Positions 14,401 to 28,649 are shown, counted from the first letter of the stretch. The stretch is 64,000 nucleotides of DNA from Anseranas semipalmata (GCA_013399115.1 VXAA01003135.1:23983-87982), one strand, 5' to 3'. A program made the numbers and translations. Notes: a model not told the origin generated them from the sequence alone.

Positions 14401-16797
14401 CCAGTGACTGAAAAATCCAGAGAATTTTCTTATTCATTTCACCTGACCTTGTAGCTTTGGTGAACTGTATACCTTTCTAAATAAGAAACCTGCTCGTTCT
14501 GCTTCATGATGGATGACACTGATTTAGTACCCAGCATCTTACAACTCATGCAGTATTTCTGGAAAGGCTCATATACTGCAAATCGAATATATGATTTTGC
14601 ATCATAACAAAAAATATTGTGGGACAGTGTCCTTAAAAATAATCTTTATTCGCTATTTTTATTCTATCAAATTTGTCTTCTTGCCCTGCTCACTGTACAT
14701 CATTGTGACACATTCCTTTGCTAAAAGACTTCTAAAGGGAAATATTAAGTTTTCTTTCTTTCAGTATTTTGTGTTTGGAGGCCTTGATTTTGTAAAGGGA
14801 GACAAATCCTTCTCCTGTGTTAGGCCTTAGACATAGATATATTTGGTTGTATAGACAACTCAGGAACATATCTGAGTTTGTTCCCTTGCTGAACTGTGGT
14901 CAGAATTCAAAGCACACAGTACAGGAGACTGTAAGTCACTCTCTCTGGCTAATTAACATGACTGTGTATGATCTGTCTTCCCATCCCCACTGAGACATAT
15001 AGAGAAGCCTACAAGCCTGATGGCTCCCCATGGATTTTCATGGCTCCAGTATCTAGACTATGTTAAAATGAAGAATCATTAGGCTTTTGCACTGACAAAA
15101 TAGGCTTGAAGACCCAGGCCTATTGCGTTTTAGGGTGTGCTTTCAAACGTTAGTGTATCCTTCTCATGCTGATGCATGGGGCATGATGTACCCTCCTCCT
15201 GTACCACCACGCAGGCAGGGCAATTGGGCTGCCCGCCTGTAGAAGTTCCCGTGGTGCCCCTGCCCATCCCTTTCTCAGCACGGAGAGCCTGAGCTAATCT
15301 GATGGAAACCATACACCTGGGAGGAAGCGGGGCTCCCCTCTGGCCCCATGGCAGGCACGCCATTTGGATGGGGCAGCACAAAGGCAGCTTGGCAGCCTGG
15401 CCCCCTCCTCTGGAGGGCACAGGTTGGGGTACCTGAGGGAGCAGGGCTGGGGGCTGGAGCCGTGCTGTGCCACTAGAGTAGACCAGAGCCCATGTAATAT
15501 AGAAAGCCCCCACCAGAGAGATAAAATAGGCTGGGAGATCGTGGGATGTAGTGTGTCTGTCCGTGAGGTCAATGGGCATCTCTACAACCTCCAGAAACCC
15601 TCTGGTGTCCTGCCAGACCCTTCAGATGGCCATGGACCTCATTGCCTACCAGCCCATAGCCACCATGACCCTGTGCCCTCCAGGCTTAACAACAGCCCTC
15701 CACCACCAAATCCTGAGTTTCACCACTATCTGAAAGGAGAGCTACTCGCTCATTTGCTCCCATGACAGCGACATTCAGTTTTTGTCTAAACTGCCAGGAA
15801 ATCTTTGAACTGGTGCCGCCAGTGAAGCATCACTCTGACACTAATGTGACACTATTGCTACCTCATCTGGCCCTTGTTTGCAGGTTGTCGTACCAGACCC
15901 ATCAGGCGGATGGACTGGAAACTTCAATGGTCCAAGAAATGTCTCAGTGTGATGATTTGGTAACTTGCACACGCGCTTCATGCGGTAAGTTGTAAGTCTG
16001 AAGAGACTGAAATGATTGAGTAAGTTTTGGCTACTCATAAATTTTTCAGTTTGTGTTGCAGAAGGGCTGGGGGAGGCAAACCAGGCCTGGGGAGCTGTTA
16101 AAAGAAAGAACAAAAGAAGAACTATTGACGGGCAGTGAGGAGGTGTCAGTTTACTCATTTATTTGTTTTTCCTGTACCACTTCCTGGCTAGTTTGCATCA
16201 GGCCCAGTATGAATTCATGAAATTTGAATGAGTTTACAATACTTTTCAGATAAGAGTAGTCCTTGCACAGAAAAAAGGTAAGATGTAGTATTCAATTATG
16301 CAAGAATAGGGAGAAAGTACAGAGAAGCTGGCTCGAGGCAAATAGACTAAGTGCTGGAGAAAGCAGCAGTGCTGTTGATGTATCTTTTAATGATTATTTA
16401 TTAAGAACAGATGATATGTGCACTCTCCCTTTCTGGCTTCTCTTCAGCTAGATGCCATCAATAGAGGAAGGCTAACAACAGTGGTTTTGGGATAGACATA
16501 TATTAGGAGCATGTTGGAGGCTGCAAAGAGGCAGAAGTGCAGATATGGAAAGAGTATTGTGTTTACATTTTCTGCAATGAAAACAACATAGATTTGACCG
16601 TTGCTGTTCCTATTGATTCTCATTGACTTCACTGAGAAATACATGCAGTCAGAGACCTGGAGTTTGATTTTATGTGGCTAAACATTGAAGCAAAACTGTC
16701 ATTGGCTTTTCAAGGTGAAAAAATCAATTACTAGTATTTTGGCATTCCTCAGTAGTGTCTCAGATTTACTTTAAGATCTGGTGTCATCATTGCATTT

Positions 16798-17030
16798 TCC
16801 CAATATCTTTCTTTTTTCTTCACCATTTTTTCCTTTCTACCGAGGGCATCACAAAAGTATGTTTTTCCTTCCTTTTTTGACCTTTTTTCCCATCCCACTT
16901 ATTTCTTTACCTCTCTTTTTTCCTCTGTTCTTTTAATCTCCCTTCTCTCCTTGCATGCTTTCTATTCTTTCATTTGCTCTGTCCTCTCCTTTCTCCCCCC
17001 TTTTTATCTCCACCATGCAAGCTCTCCCAT
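16798..17030 (+). repeat. polypyrimidine-rich tract (~230 bp)
   Basis: The plus strand is strongly biased to T and C for about 230 bp, with runs such as TTTCTTTTTTCTTC, CCTTCCTTTTTTG and CTCTCCTTTCTCCCCCC and only scattered purines. It has no coding potential. Confidence 0.8.
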
Positions 17031-17692
17031 GTTTACCTTAATAGGTCAACAACAAACACTCAGCAGTTTTAGATGATCTATCTTTTGCAGTAAAGAAGAT
17101 GAGCCTTTCCATTTGTGAATAAAAATGTTCTTGATAACTTTGAATGACTTTTTCTAGCAATTTGAAATGGTGAAAGAGAAAGTCTGAGGTGTGCTTATGA
17201 GGAAGATGATTCTGCAAAGGCAAACTATGCATATGACATTCTCCACTGAAAAAGTTACAGAAGACGTGGTTAGAGAAGACATTTGATGGAGCGGGATGCA
17301 TTAAATATCTAATACAGTGGGTCTTGCTTCCAAGTCCTCCTTGCCACCCAAATATTTCATAGTGTTCAGTTACTGTAGCTCTTAATTGTCTCCACTGCAG
17401 TCACAGTAATAAAACTGTCTCTATGTAATGTGATCATCAAAAGATCTGGAAAAGCATATCTGGAAAAAAAAATTGCAGTTCTGCTTAAGCTTTCCTTTCT
17501 CTTTTCAAAATTTGCTTGCTGAGGGACCTTGCCAATTCTCTGCCATTGTCTGGCATCCTTGGTGCATTACATGAGGGAAACAATGGCTGCTGTGGTAGCT
17601 AATCAGTCTGGCATCACGAAATTTCACGACAGAGGTGAATTAAGTTCTCTGCACAAGCATTTATTCTTTGTTCCTAGTAATAGAGGGAGAGT

Positions 17693-18300
17693 TCACAGAA
17701 TCACAGAATCACAGAATGTTAGGGATTGGAAGGGACCTTGAAAGACCATCTAGTCCAGTCCNNNNNNNNNNNNNNNNNNNNNNNNNNNNNNNNNNNNNNN
17801 NNNNNNNNNNNNNNNNNNNNNNNNNNNNNNNNNNNNNNNNNNNNNNNNNNNNNNNNNNNNNNNNNNNNNNNNNNNNNNNNNNNNNNNNNNNNNNNNNNNN
17901 NNNNNNNNNNNNNNNNNNNNNNNNNNNNNNNNNNNNNNNNNNNNNNNNNNNNNNNNNNNNNNNNNNNNNNNNNNNNNNNNNNNNNNNNNNNNNNNNNNNN
18001 NNNNNNNNNNNNNNNNNNNNNNNNNNNNNNNNNNNNNNNNNNNNNNCTCACCAGTGCAGAGTAGAGGGGGAGGAGAACCTCTCTCAACCTACTAACCACA
18101 CCCCTTCTAATACACCCCAGGATGCCATTGGCCCTTTTGGCCACAAGGGCACAGTGCTGGCTCATGGTCATCCTGCTGTCCACCAGGACCCCCAGGTCCC
18201 TTTCCCCTACGCTGCTCTCCAACAGGTCAGTCCCCAGTTTATGCTGGTACCTGGAGTTCCCTCTGTTGGTCCATGCCCTGTACCATACCACGCTCTTTGA
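17693..18300 (-). mobile_element. CR1 non-LTR retrotransposon, 5'-truncated, interrupted by an assembly gap
   Basis: Read on the minus strand, 18300 to 18047 encodes the C-terminal region of CR1 ORF2 just after the reverse-transcriptase domain, with the hallmark stretches ERDLGVLVD, ALVAKRANGILGCIRR and LLPLYSALV. The visible frame is open without stops. After the gap, the element ends with GGTCCCTTCCAATCC-like sequence and three TTCTGTGA octamers (17693-17716), the characteristic CR1 3' end. Similarity fades near 18300, so only the 3' part was inserted, as is usual for CR1. The clean frame suggests a fairly recent copy. Confidence 0.92.
17762..18046. other. assembly gap (285 N)
   Basis: A run of 285 N interrupts the CR1 element. 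Both edges are CR1 sequence in the same orientation, so the missing bases are presumably the end of ORF2 and part of its 3' UTR. A single N also occurs at 6203. Confidence 0.99.
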
Positions 18301-21300
18301 CCCAAGATGGGGTGTGACTCCCACTACGGTGATAGTTTCCTTCAGGAAGGGACTATTAAGATGAGACTTGAGACTAAGGTCATAATCCTTTCCGTAACAT
18401 TCAGGTGCAAAACAAGGGTAAGCATATACATAATAGTGAATTAGATCAGTTCAGCCAAAAATAAGGAAGATATGGAGGGCCTAAGTGGGAGAGATGGGAT
18501 GCCTGGAGGAGTGCTGCTTCTGTTTCCCTGGTAAATATTGCTTCTGTTCAGCCAGCTAATTCAGAAAGCAGGAGCCCAAGAGGGTCCCAAGCTTGGCACC
18601 TGCAGCAATTGCCACTGTCCATCTTAATACAGACACCTGCATCCCATTCAGATGCTCAAGCTGGGAGGTTAGAGAGAGAGAGATCCTGCAGAGGCCGATT
18701 GAAAGCAGGAGCTAACGTAGCCTGAAGGAAACTCTGTGTGGAGAACAGAAGGAATCTGGCGCGGTACTTGCCTCAGGCTGGTGGTATCAATACACAACTG
18801 TGGAGCAAAGCGACTGCAGTGAAAACACAGTCACAGAAAGCTGTGCTAACATAATTTTGAGTAATGAATATGTGAGAGGAAACCAATTTGCCTTTAGATA
18901 TCCCACAAACAGAAAAAAAAATAATCAGGTAAATTATTCATTGTGAATTATTTGCATAGGCCGATAGGAACTCATTAAACACCCAAAGATTGATTTGCAA
19001 GAAGGAAATGGAGAAAGTCTTTAGAGTGGTATTTCTCTTCTCCCCAACTTGCAGTAATTGTCTCTCCGGTGAATGAATTTGCCTCTTTCTTCTGCTGTTA
19101 TTCTGTACTTCCTGGACTATTTTACAGAGTGTTTTACAGCAGAGTTTTTCTGTGAGCCAAAGAGCCTGGGTTTCATAGCTACATATTAAAGTGTGTCAGA
19201 AAACAGTAGAAGACATCACATTTTCTGCACTTACTTGTGGCTGAATTGCTACAAATTTTTAAATTGCCATACTTAAAAGTATTAGATACAGATACATAAA
19301 TCTCCCATTTTTTAAGCACATCTCAGCTTCTACAGGCCAAGAATCCAGCTTTTACATTAAGTAATATGACAAGCCATTCCAGGTACCTCTGTATCTGAAT
19401 ACCCAAACTGTGCCAATTTAAAGGGACATAGCTTGGGGCAACCTAAATTGCTATACCATACTCAAGTTTGAAAATACTGGATTGTACGTTATGCTTGTAG
19501 AAAAGGGACTGAATCAGTATCTAGGATGTTTCGAGCATTTTTTTTGTGTAACTGTTCCTGAAACCCTGCTAAAGGTGATTCCACAGCCAGCCTAGGCAGC
19601 ATATTCCCAGTGCATGCCTATTCTTGGAATTAGGATATGGAAATTAAATTATATTTGCTGCAAATTAAGCTGATTTTGTCTTGTTCCACCTTCAGGGGAC
19701 ATGGGAAACATTTGATACCTGTCCTTCCTGTATATCCTTTTCATACAGCAGAGGGTTACTGTGATTGTCATCAAATTCATCTCTACAAGGCTAAGTAGGT
19801 TTTCTCACAGAAAGTGTATTTTCCTGACTCCTCATTCTCATTCAGCTCTGTAGTCTTTCCAAGTGTTATGCACCAGGTGTGCAGCTGAAGACTTGTTGGC
19901 TCCAAGGAGAAGAGAAAAAAAAGACTTCCATGTCTTCTATATGTTATTCTTTCAATAAATTGGGGTAAGTGTTAGCTTTGGTGGTTTTGTAGCTAGTTTT
20001 TACTCAGTGAAGCAGTGACCGAGTGCAACCTCAGATCCTCTTCTGCAGAGCTGTTGTCTAGGCAATTTTTCCACATCTCGAGTTTGTGCCACTGATTTCT
20101 CTTTGCCTGTGGGTTTGTCTTTTCTGAATTTCTTATTGCTGATATCATGTCATTCTTCCAATGTGTCAAGTGCATTTTGACTTCTATGCTCAACATTTGA
20201 AATCCTACAGTCTTTCTTAACTTAGTACCACAGACAATATTTTATTAACATACTCTCCCTTCCTCCATCCATGCTAGTAGAAGTGAAAAATGTGAATATA
20301 ATTGGGCTTGGACAGTCCGTGTGTGATCTCTCTTTCATGTATCTGATAAGTACAACATTGAGTGCATGAAACATATGTGTACACACACATACGGTGCAAA
20401 TGCACAGTGAGAAAGTTCATAGATGGGGTTCAAATTTGACAAGATAATTCATATTGTGTCACAATAATTCTGGGATTTGAAAAAAATAAATGTTATAATC
20501 ACTTTTTTTTTTTTTCCAACTAGTGCCATTTGATGCTGTAATTGCTTTGTATTAAAAGAACAGATCAAAACTGCTACCACAAAAATATACTGTGATTCAG
20601 TAACCATTGAAAAAACATGATATGGCCTCTCTACAAAAGATGCAATTCTGGTACTTGTACTTATACTAGTCTCACAGCACATTGTTTGTAAAAATTAGTA
20701 GCTTGCTTACCCCTTGCTCCCTCTGCAGGATTTTGGATATCAGCCTTTAGATCACCTTTCTTTATTTCTGTGGCTTAGTAAGAAAAGAAAGATGTTCGTT
20801 TTGCCAGAATTACGGATTACTTTCATTTGCCAATGGAAGTTGCATTGGCTTAAGTCGGAAGGGAATGGACTGAGATCACCTTTTTGCATTGGAATATCTG
20901 ATGTGTGTGTGAGATAAATGAGAATGAGCATAAATGAGAACGGGAGAGAGAGGGAGGATGGCAGTGCAGGAGGGCAAAGTGCCAGGAAAACCTTCTTCTA
21001 AAGAAGCAGAGAACTCTCTGGAAATGTGTGCCATCACTCCCAGAGGAGAGGGCGACAGTCCTGCCGGAGGTCTGCAAGGCAATGCCTTCACATTTCACAG
21101 GGGCTTTGTAGGACAAGCCCTGGATCCTTGGGCAAACTGGCAGGAGCCTGGCTTTCTGCAGAGCGGCAGGTCACCTGCCTGCTTTTTAGGGCATGCTGGA
21201 GATTGCCTGTTCTCCAGCCATGCGTGGAAGAGTTAGCACAGGAGCTTTTGCCTGGGAGAGGAGCATTGACCCTGTGGGACCTCCTGTTGGCCGTACTGCA

Positions 21301-23596
21301 CCGGGCCGGCGCTGGCCAGGCTCACCCCCAGAAAGCCAGGCGCCTCCCGGAAACCTCTGACTCGTCTGTCATTTGTGTGACTTCTCTGCTTCACTCTGTT
21401 AGTGACACTAGGTTTTTTCCTTTCCTTTCCCCTTGAGCTTTGTGGCCGAGGAGGGAGCCCAGGCATTAGAAACCCTCCAGTGTTTCATTACCAGCACAAT
21501 GGGCCATAAACACACTGCTGGAAAAATACAGTCTTCTAAGCAGTGACCTAGTTAACGTCCCTGCATCTGCAGAAATTTGGTTTTCCCAGCTAGGCACTTC
21601 CTAGCTAGCCCCTGTTTTCCTCCCGCTCCCTGTGGAGGCCCGCAGCTGTCTCTTTGCAGGTGTAACTCGGTCCAGCAGTTATCGCCCATTCCTGGCTAGC
21701 CATTGCCCAGTCCCTCAAGCACTGACCCAGCCATTGCCTGCCCATCGGCCTCTCTGGGAATGCTGCAGAGACACAGCGGAGAAAGGGGTATTTTTAAATG
21801 TGTGCTTTATTTTTTTTAAACCTGTATAAATAAATACAAAATGACAAAGAGGTTCATGTTTACTAAACATTGCATTTGATTGTATGACATTACACAGTGT
21901 GTGTCACAATAGTTCACCTTGTCATTGTGTCCTTTTAGCTGTTGGTGCATAATTCTATAACTCACAGGATACAATTAGTCCTGAAGCTGCATCCAGCCAC
22001 CCTTTTAGTGGAACCCCTGAGTGCTTACAATTGCAAGAGTGTGTTAGGGGAGCGCTTGAGCCAGTTGGCTGAAATTGGGGATTTTCATCAGAGAGGTCTG
22101 ACATAGCAAAAGAAGAAGCTAATGGGAGGGGTGGGATTGGTTCTTGAGAAAAGAAAAAGTATTAAAGCTTTGGAGCATTTTTATTTTGGATTTTCTTCCC
22201 CTTAGTGGTTAACAGAAATATATCTGAAGTAATCAAAGTCAGCAGAGATCACAGGTTCATTTAGGAACATGATTTTTTTCATGCTCACTGAGAGCAGGCA
22301 AATGGACAAACCTTGCATGGTCAGTTTTTTCCTGAAGAGCTGGTTCATATTTTGATAGGGGTAAAAATATACTCAACTGCTTGATGAACTGCTGGTTCTC
22401 CAAACCGCTTACCATCCTCACCCAGTGAAGGTCAACTGCCAAGGTTTTATAGACATACTCCAGTCATGATTTGCTTGCTTGCTTCCTTACATTGCACCTC
22501 ATGAGGTTTTTCACATTCATTCTCTCTAATTTTCTTCAGAAGGCTTGAATGGATATACTTTACCTTCACATTTAAAGCTTCTAGAATTATTATCTGGAAA
22601 TCATTTTTAACTTCTGTTTGGCCAATTTGAAGCAAATTGTTCTTTTCAGGCAGACTTGAATTTTGTGTAGATTTTCCCATTATTTTGTGAAATATATACA
22701 TTTCCTGTATGTTTTATTAATATGGGTAGCTGTAAAGGATGACCCTGGAATTCACAACTGGAGGTCTCTGATTGGCCACCTAGGTATGCTTGTATTTGTT
22801 CGTTGGCTGATTTAACATATATTAATGGGAACTAAGTTGAAAGAAACAGTTATGGACTGGAATGGTTGTGTGAGCACCAGGGAACTGCAGAGCAAGGCAT
22901 AACAAGGAGTTAAGATCTGTAGAGATGATTCAGGCTTTGGTGATCTTTCTCCGACTTTTTTTTTTCCTGGATCACAGAATTTTTGGTAACATTTAGCAGA
23001 TTCTGCATTCAAATCTGTGTTTCCTCATGCCTACTGGGTTTGCTGTTGTTTGCATTTGCTATTGCCTTCCTGATCAGCACTGCTTGCTTGCTTCTCATCT
23101 GCCCCACTTTCCCCTGCTGGTTGAGTCAGACCTCAAGACCTTCCTTCCTTTCAGCAGCATTTCAAAATAAGCTTGGTGGTTGTTCTCCTTACCAGAGAAT
23201 TATTTACCACTTTGTTGTTCCATAAAATGATTGTATCGAAACACAGACACCCCCCTGCTCTGGTGCTGGGCACACTGCTGTTAGCTGGGTCCATGACAAG
23301 ACCAAGACATTACAGGAGCAAGTCAGAAAAGACAGGTCTTTTCTCAGCTCACCTCCCACCACTCCCCTCCTGCACAGCAGCTTCTCATTCACTGCAACTC
23401 CTGCAGGCTTGTCAATAACCCAGCCTGATCTGGACAGAATTTTTGTAGATGATTTTATGTGCTTCAAATTTGTCACTCAGTATGATTTTCCCATCAGAAC
23501 AAAGGCAAAAATGAGAACTTTTTATTAAAGAAATGCCAATATTTTATGCTGAAAATCTCAGAAACAGCAATTCTGTCCTCCTCTCCTCCCCTTTCT

Positions 23597-23615
23597 GTTT
23601 ATTTATTTATTTATA
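23597..23615. repeat. TTTA microsatellite
   Basis: About four and a half TTTA units. Confidence 0.85.
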
Positions 23616-23716
23616 AGCCAGCTGTTATACTCTGCCATATCAGTATACTGAAAACCCAGAGTTTTCCTGGCTTAGGAGCAGAATATTAAGCACCTTTTTG
23701 AAAATTTGGTAGTGGA

Positions 23717-23761
23717 AATTGAGCCTCACAAAATCACTGGTAATTGAGCCTTACAAAATCA
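23717..23761. repeat. two-copy tandem repeat, 25-bp period
   Basis: AATTGAGCCTCACAAAATCA (23717-23736) recurs at 23742-23761 with one C-to-T change. The rest of the unit is partly conserved. Confidence 0.85.
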
Positions 23762-26700
23762 GCTGCCACTTAGCAAAAATAATGGGACTTTTACTTGCTC
23801 TACAATTCTCTTTTTCCTGCTGTTGCCACCTTCATTTCCAAATGTGCTAACAGAGAACAGAGATGGCAGGTGCGAAAAACCTTCTGGGGCAAATAAAGCA
23901 GTCCATATATATGAAGATTGGTTTGATCTAAACAAAATCTCTTTCACCAAGCAGTTATCTCAATAAAACCTGCAATATGAATCTCAGATGGGCTGCATGG
24001 CACGAAGCCAAAGGCTGAGGGTTACCAAGCACTGGAAAAGCGCAAGCGTAAGTGTGCCTGGATGGTATCCATAGCACGTCTACATCTTAGCACATCTACA
24101 GAGTACCACAGAGGCCAATTTGTCTTATAAGCTTTTAAAGAACATTAGAAATATGAATGCACGTCTCTCTGATGAAGGAGTAATAAGGCTTTGCCCGGCA
24201 GTGGTTCCGGCATGGGTTGTTCCTCATTAAAGCTGTGCTGGTCCGGGCTTGGCTGCATGCCCCAAGTCCTTGGGCACTCGGGCAGTGTCAGAGAGACCGT
24301 CTGCCTTAGAAAGTAGGCTGACAGAGCGAAACTCGGCCTTTGGCTGCTAGGGGGAGAGGAAAACAGTCATCTGGAGCATGACGGGCCATGCTTTAACCAA
24401 GTCTTATTAGATATAGCTCCTGTAAAGCCTGCAGAGAGATGCTGATGTACACCAAAAGTTTGCTATTGAAGTCTTTTTCCCATCATTTTTCCATTTCTCC
24501 CTTACCCAGGCTCCAGAGTTTAAAGCTCTATTGGTTGTAGGTATCAATAATTTAAAACTCTTACCTTGTTTTCAGCTTGGTGCTGCAACAGACCACCTGA
24601 AGAGTTCTTCAGGCCTGTGAGTACATCTGAGAGTTTTTCTGTGTAGGTTTTTATGGAGTTCTCTACAGTAAATTTAGGCATTTCTGATCTGAGTCGACTT
24701 TTTGTCTCCCTTGTCTTTCCCATTTCCAATATGTATTTGTCAGTTCTACCTGTGAAACATTCTCCATAAATTTATTACTTGCTTCTCACTTCAAATATTT
24801 TGTATTCTGAGATCTTGCCTTTTGAAACACACGCTGGGAAAAGAAAAGGAACTCACGGATGTTAGCAGTCCTTTCCATAATTCTGAAGTCACGTACCTCA
24901 ACTCCAAATTTTCCCTTTCTAAGCCCAATTCTTTTAACCTTTCCTTGTAAATTAGATTCTTCAGGCTTGGTGTCACCCCTGACTGCGAGGCAATAACCAT
25001 TCCTTTGATGGAGAGATTTGGAGAGTGCCAAATGAATCGTCTGAATGGTATTTTTCTCTCTGCCTCTCTCTTTACTCTTCCCATTTTTGCAACGTCCATA
25101 TTATAAATCTGCTGTATAACATCCACACAGATGGGGACATTAAATATAATATGGTGTTCTGACATTGGGCTTTGAATGTTTCTCCTTTCTAGATCTAATA
25201 ATATATGTCACATCACTCCCATACATCAGAGGTATGTCAGCGCAGCAAAACGTTTTTGGCTTTCCTGCGATAGCTGCTGTAGTGACCCTTCCAGTAAGAT
25301 CTAACCATAGGCAGAAATGGCTCCCATCAGAGGGGCTAAGAAACAGGAATATTCTGAAATCGTACTGTGACCACAGCCTCTGTAGCCAGCGCCAGGAGAG
25401 ACTCTGCAGAAGCCCACCTCCCCTGCAGCCAGGGATGTGGTGTAGTGATTTGTACAGGGCTGTGAATAGGCAAGTCCGGAACAGCTTGCAATCGCATGCT
25501 GAGAGGAAAGAAAAGAGAGAAATTCAATTGCAGATGTTCTTGACTCTGGAATCACCTTAAGAGAGCTGGTATTTCCCACTTTCCACTGTAGGTAATGTGC
25601 CTCAGGGCTCCTTTTGTCCAGACAGAAAACTGATCACATCGTCAAAAGAAAAAAAAATCCCTCCAACAGGTGAGCATTCTATCAGGAATGTATGCCTGTT
25701 TCAGAAACATTAAATGTCAGCTGTTTTCCTCTAAGAATTCTGTTCAAAGAGATGGAGAGGCCATTTGTTATTTTGCAGTAAGTTAAGAGCCAGAGTGCAT
25801 CTGACTGATCTCTTTCTCTATATGATATTGTGTATATATCATGCTAAAGTCTCCAGCTCTGGGCTCCAGACTCAATTATGAATGATATCCACCTTTTATT
25901 CCAAGGCAGAGAAGTAGTGAATCTATATTTGAACTCATATAATTAGGCAGCTGTGAATTTTCATTTTCTGTATGTGGACAGACCCTGTCTTTTGTTAGGC
26001 GGCCTTAGTATACGTTACAGCTGCAAATCTTACATATGCTCACATAATTTTGCTCTCTCCTTATTATCCTTTAGGCCTTCCTTCCTTCCTTTTGCAACTC
26101 AGATTTTTTTTTTTTTTTAATATCATTTCTCTCCCATCCACCTTGCACAATAACACCTGAGGATTTTCCTTTCTCAACACTTCTCCATTTGTAGAGCTAG
26201 CTTCTTTGTTCCTACACTCCTCAATAACTTCTCTGTTGCTCCACCTCTGCTGATACATTACTAATTGCAGGACAGCTAGAACATTCTTCCTACCAGCTTT
26301 TGACTATGCTTCTGGGTTGGTTTTTTCCTCCTTTTTTTTCATGGAGCCATCTCGAGTTGGGCATATATAAAATACATAATTGGAACGGGGTTGTCTGCAC
26401 TATATATATTTTAGTGGGGCGTATAGTTTCCTGAATATAGCTGACAAATATAAAATCATTTTTACTTGTAGCATCAGTGAACAGATTGCTAATTATGAAA
26501 TACAATCAGTATGTGAAGGCATATTTTTTTGCATATTGTGTTTTCTGGCATCAGTTTGTTTGCATACATTTCAAATTTTGTTTCCAGCAAACTTCACCTG
26601 CACTACTTGGTAATTTCTAGGAACACAAGTGTCAGTCTTGCTCAGAAGTATGTCTGTTTACAGGATAGACTGTATTTAAGGGGACTGAATGTAGTAGAAG

Positions 26701-28649
26701 AGAATCAGAATAGAATATTTTGCATACCCTGGCTATTCAGCTATTAAGGTCTTTAACACGATTCTTACATTTCCTGTATATATAAAAGGAGGAATGTAAA
26801 TGTGAGCACACTCTAGTGTTTCGAGTCCTTAATCCTGCCCAGTTTGTGTGTGCAAAGTAGTTGTATAAATAACAAAATGTGGCAATTTGGAATTACAGTA
26901 TTCTGATTCACATGCAGCAGTGTAAGAATTGCACACGTAACTTAGACACATCACTTGTGAATATTTGCTGGGCTCAGCTGTATTCCCTAATGACCTAAAA
27001 ATCAGACTTAGCATGCTTGTATTCTGAAGGTATACATACAGATGAATTTTTGGAATAAAATGTACCGAATACATGTTTGATTTTTGTAAGTTATGTCTAC
27101 AGGGAATTACATGAACAGCTCTTGCTAATGTAGACAAACAAGGCACACTAGCCTTGGTCAGGAGTGCTGCTCTTGGAGGTCCTGTGTGGTGTTTACATGT
27201 AGATTAGATTATCAATTAGAAGATGAATATAATTTGATTTTATGTTTCAGCCAGAATTTCTGCCATCAGCGCTTATGGATCATGAATTTAAGGCGATGTG
27301 AGGCTGGCAGGGACTAGGTCAGGAGCAGGTGACAGAAGCCACCTTTGCACAGCAGACTCAAACTCCCCATCAAACCGAAGTGGCTGAAAGGCTTGGCAAG
27401 TGCTGCTGCAGCCAAATCCCCTCCTGCTCTCAGTCCTGCTGCTGTTTGCAGTGACTCTTGGGTCTGGCTCCCTTGCTCTTGGGAAGAAACTGATTTTTAT
27501 CTCATTGCTGCAACCAGCTGCAACAGAGCAGCAGTGCCTGTCACCCTCGTCACTTGGTGCAGCAGTTTGCTCCTCTGTCACAGCAGGTGTGGCCACGTGG
27601 GTCTGTAGGGGTGCTGCTTGTCTTCCCAAAAACACTGGGGAAAAGACTGGGTGGTCTGGCCGGGCACAGGCAAAGCCTGATGGGCTGCAGGTATGGGAAG
27701 ATCCCGGGGCCGAGACCACAGCGGGAGAGGTGCAGTGGTGATGGGGTCTCCCAACTTTGTGGGTGCTGAGGTGTCGGGGAGAACGTTTTTAATAGTAGTA
27801 AATCTGCTCAGGAGTAGCACTTCAGGTCCACCTACCGGCTTTGGGTAAGTCTAGTTCTCGTGTGAGCAGAGATCAGGCACCACAAACTGCTCCACTGTCC
27901 CTCTCTGGTGGCAGCTGGAGAGGACAGGCTGCCTGGCTGCTTGGGTGAGGACAGGTAAGTCTGTTTGCTGGCTAGGTGATGGCACAGGACTGCTGCAGCA
28001 GTTTGGGAGCACAGGAAGCAAAGAGAGAGACAGCCATTTTATTTTAGGCTTATGCTATACATTGAGATTCATTATACAATTTTTTTTCCCTAAATTAATA
28101 CAAAAATAGTAAAAATAGGTTAAAAAAAGCCCAAACGAAAACCCCTGACATCTTGCAAGTCATTTATGCGATGCACAGATTAAGACTTGGAGCTTAAATA
28201 ACCTAGAATTATTTATACTGACTTTTCTTTCTTTTCCCCCAAACTGAGAAAGGTGACGGCTTGCAGAACGCCAGCTACACCAGAGCAACCCGTGCTGGAG
28301 AAGCAGCTGCCCCAGGCAGCCGCAGGATGCTGGGGTACTGCCATGGGGTGAGCGGTGGCACCTCTGCAGAAACCACATCCCTCTGCCCCAACCTGTGCAT
28401 CTGGGCAGGAATAGGTCTTCAGATCCCCTCCTGGGCCCATGCCTTTGCCATGCCTTTCTCAAAAAAAAAAAAAAAAGACCTCCCCCCCACAAAGTTTTTC
28501 CCTTGCTCTTTCTTTCTTTCACAAGGACTCCCTGGGTGCCCATCTCTGCCAAAATTTGGAGCTAAACCTTCCTATTCTCTAATGAGAATAATCTCTAATG
28601 AGATTGGGGATGGGGAGAGGGGGAGTAAGGTTTCCCTTGTGCCTGCCCT

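Larger units (their letters stand above)
1..17692. other. intergenic DNA, no gene recognised
   Basis: This block holds a CpG-dense patch (530-680), T-tracts, short repeats and a pyrimidine tract (listed separately). GC-richer intervals without clear CpG excess lie at 1320-1720, 10550-11260, 13000-13450 and 15200-15700; 4700-10500 is mostly AT-rich. The longest open frame (1155-1754, plus, 199 codons) looks like chance: its composition follows the local GC-rich DNA, it has no domain and is overlapped by a similar frame on the other strand. A weak CR1-like trace is possible near 7200-7260. In mammals the region next to PTCHD1 is a long gene-poor interval, which fits. Confidence 0.6.

Noticed and set aside
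17668..18364. Long frames running across the N gap
   Set aside because: They are open only because N cannot form stops. The real content is a CR1 element on the minus strand.
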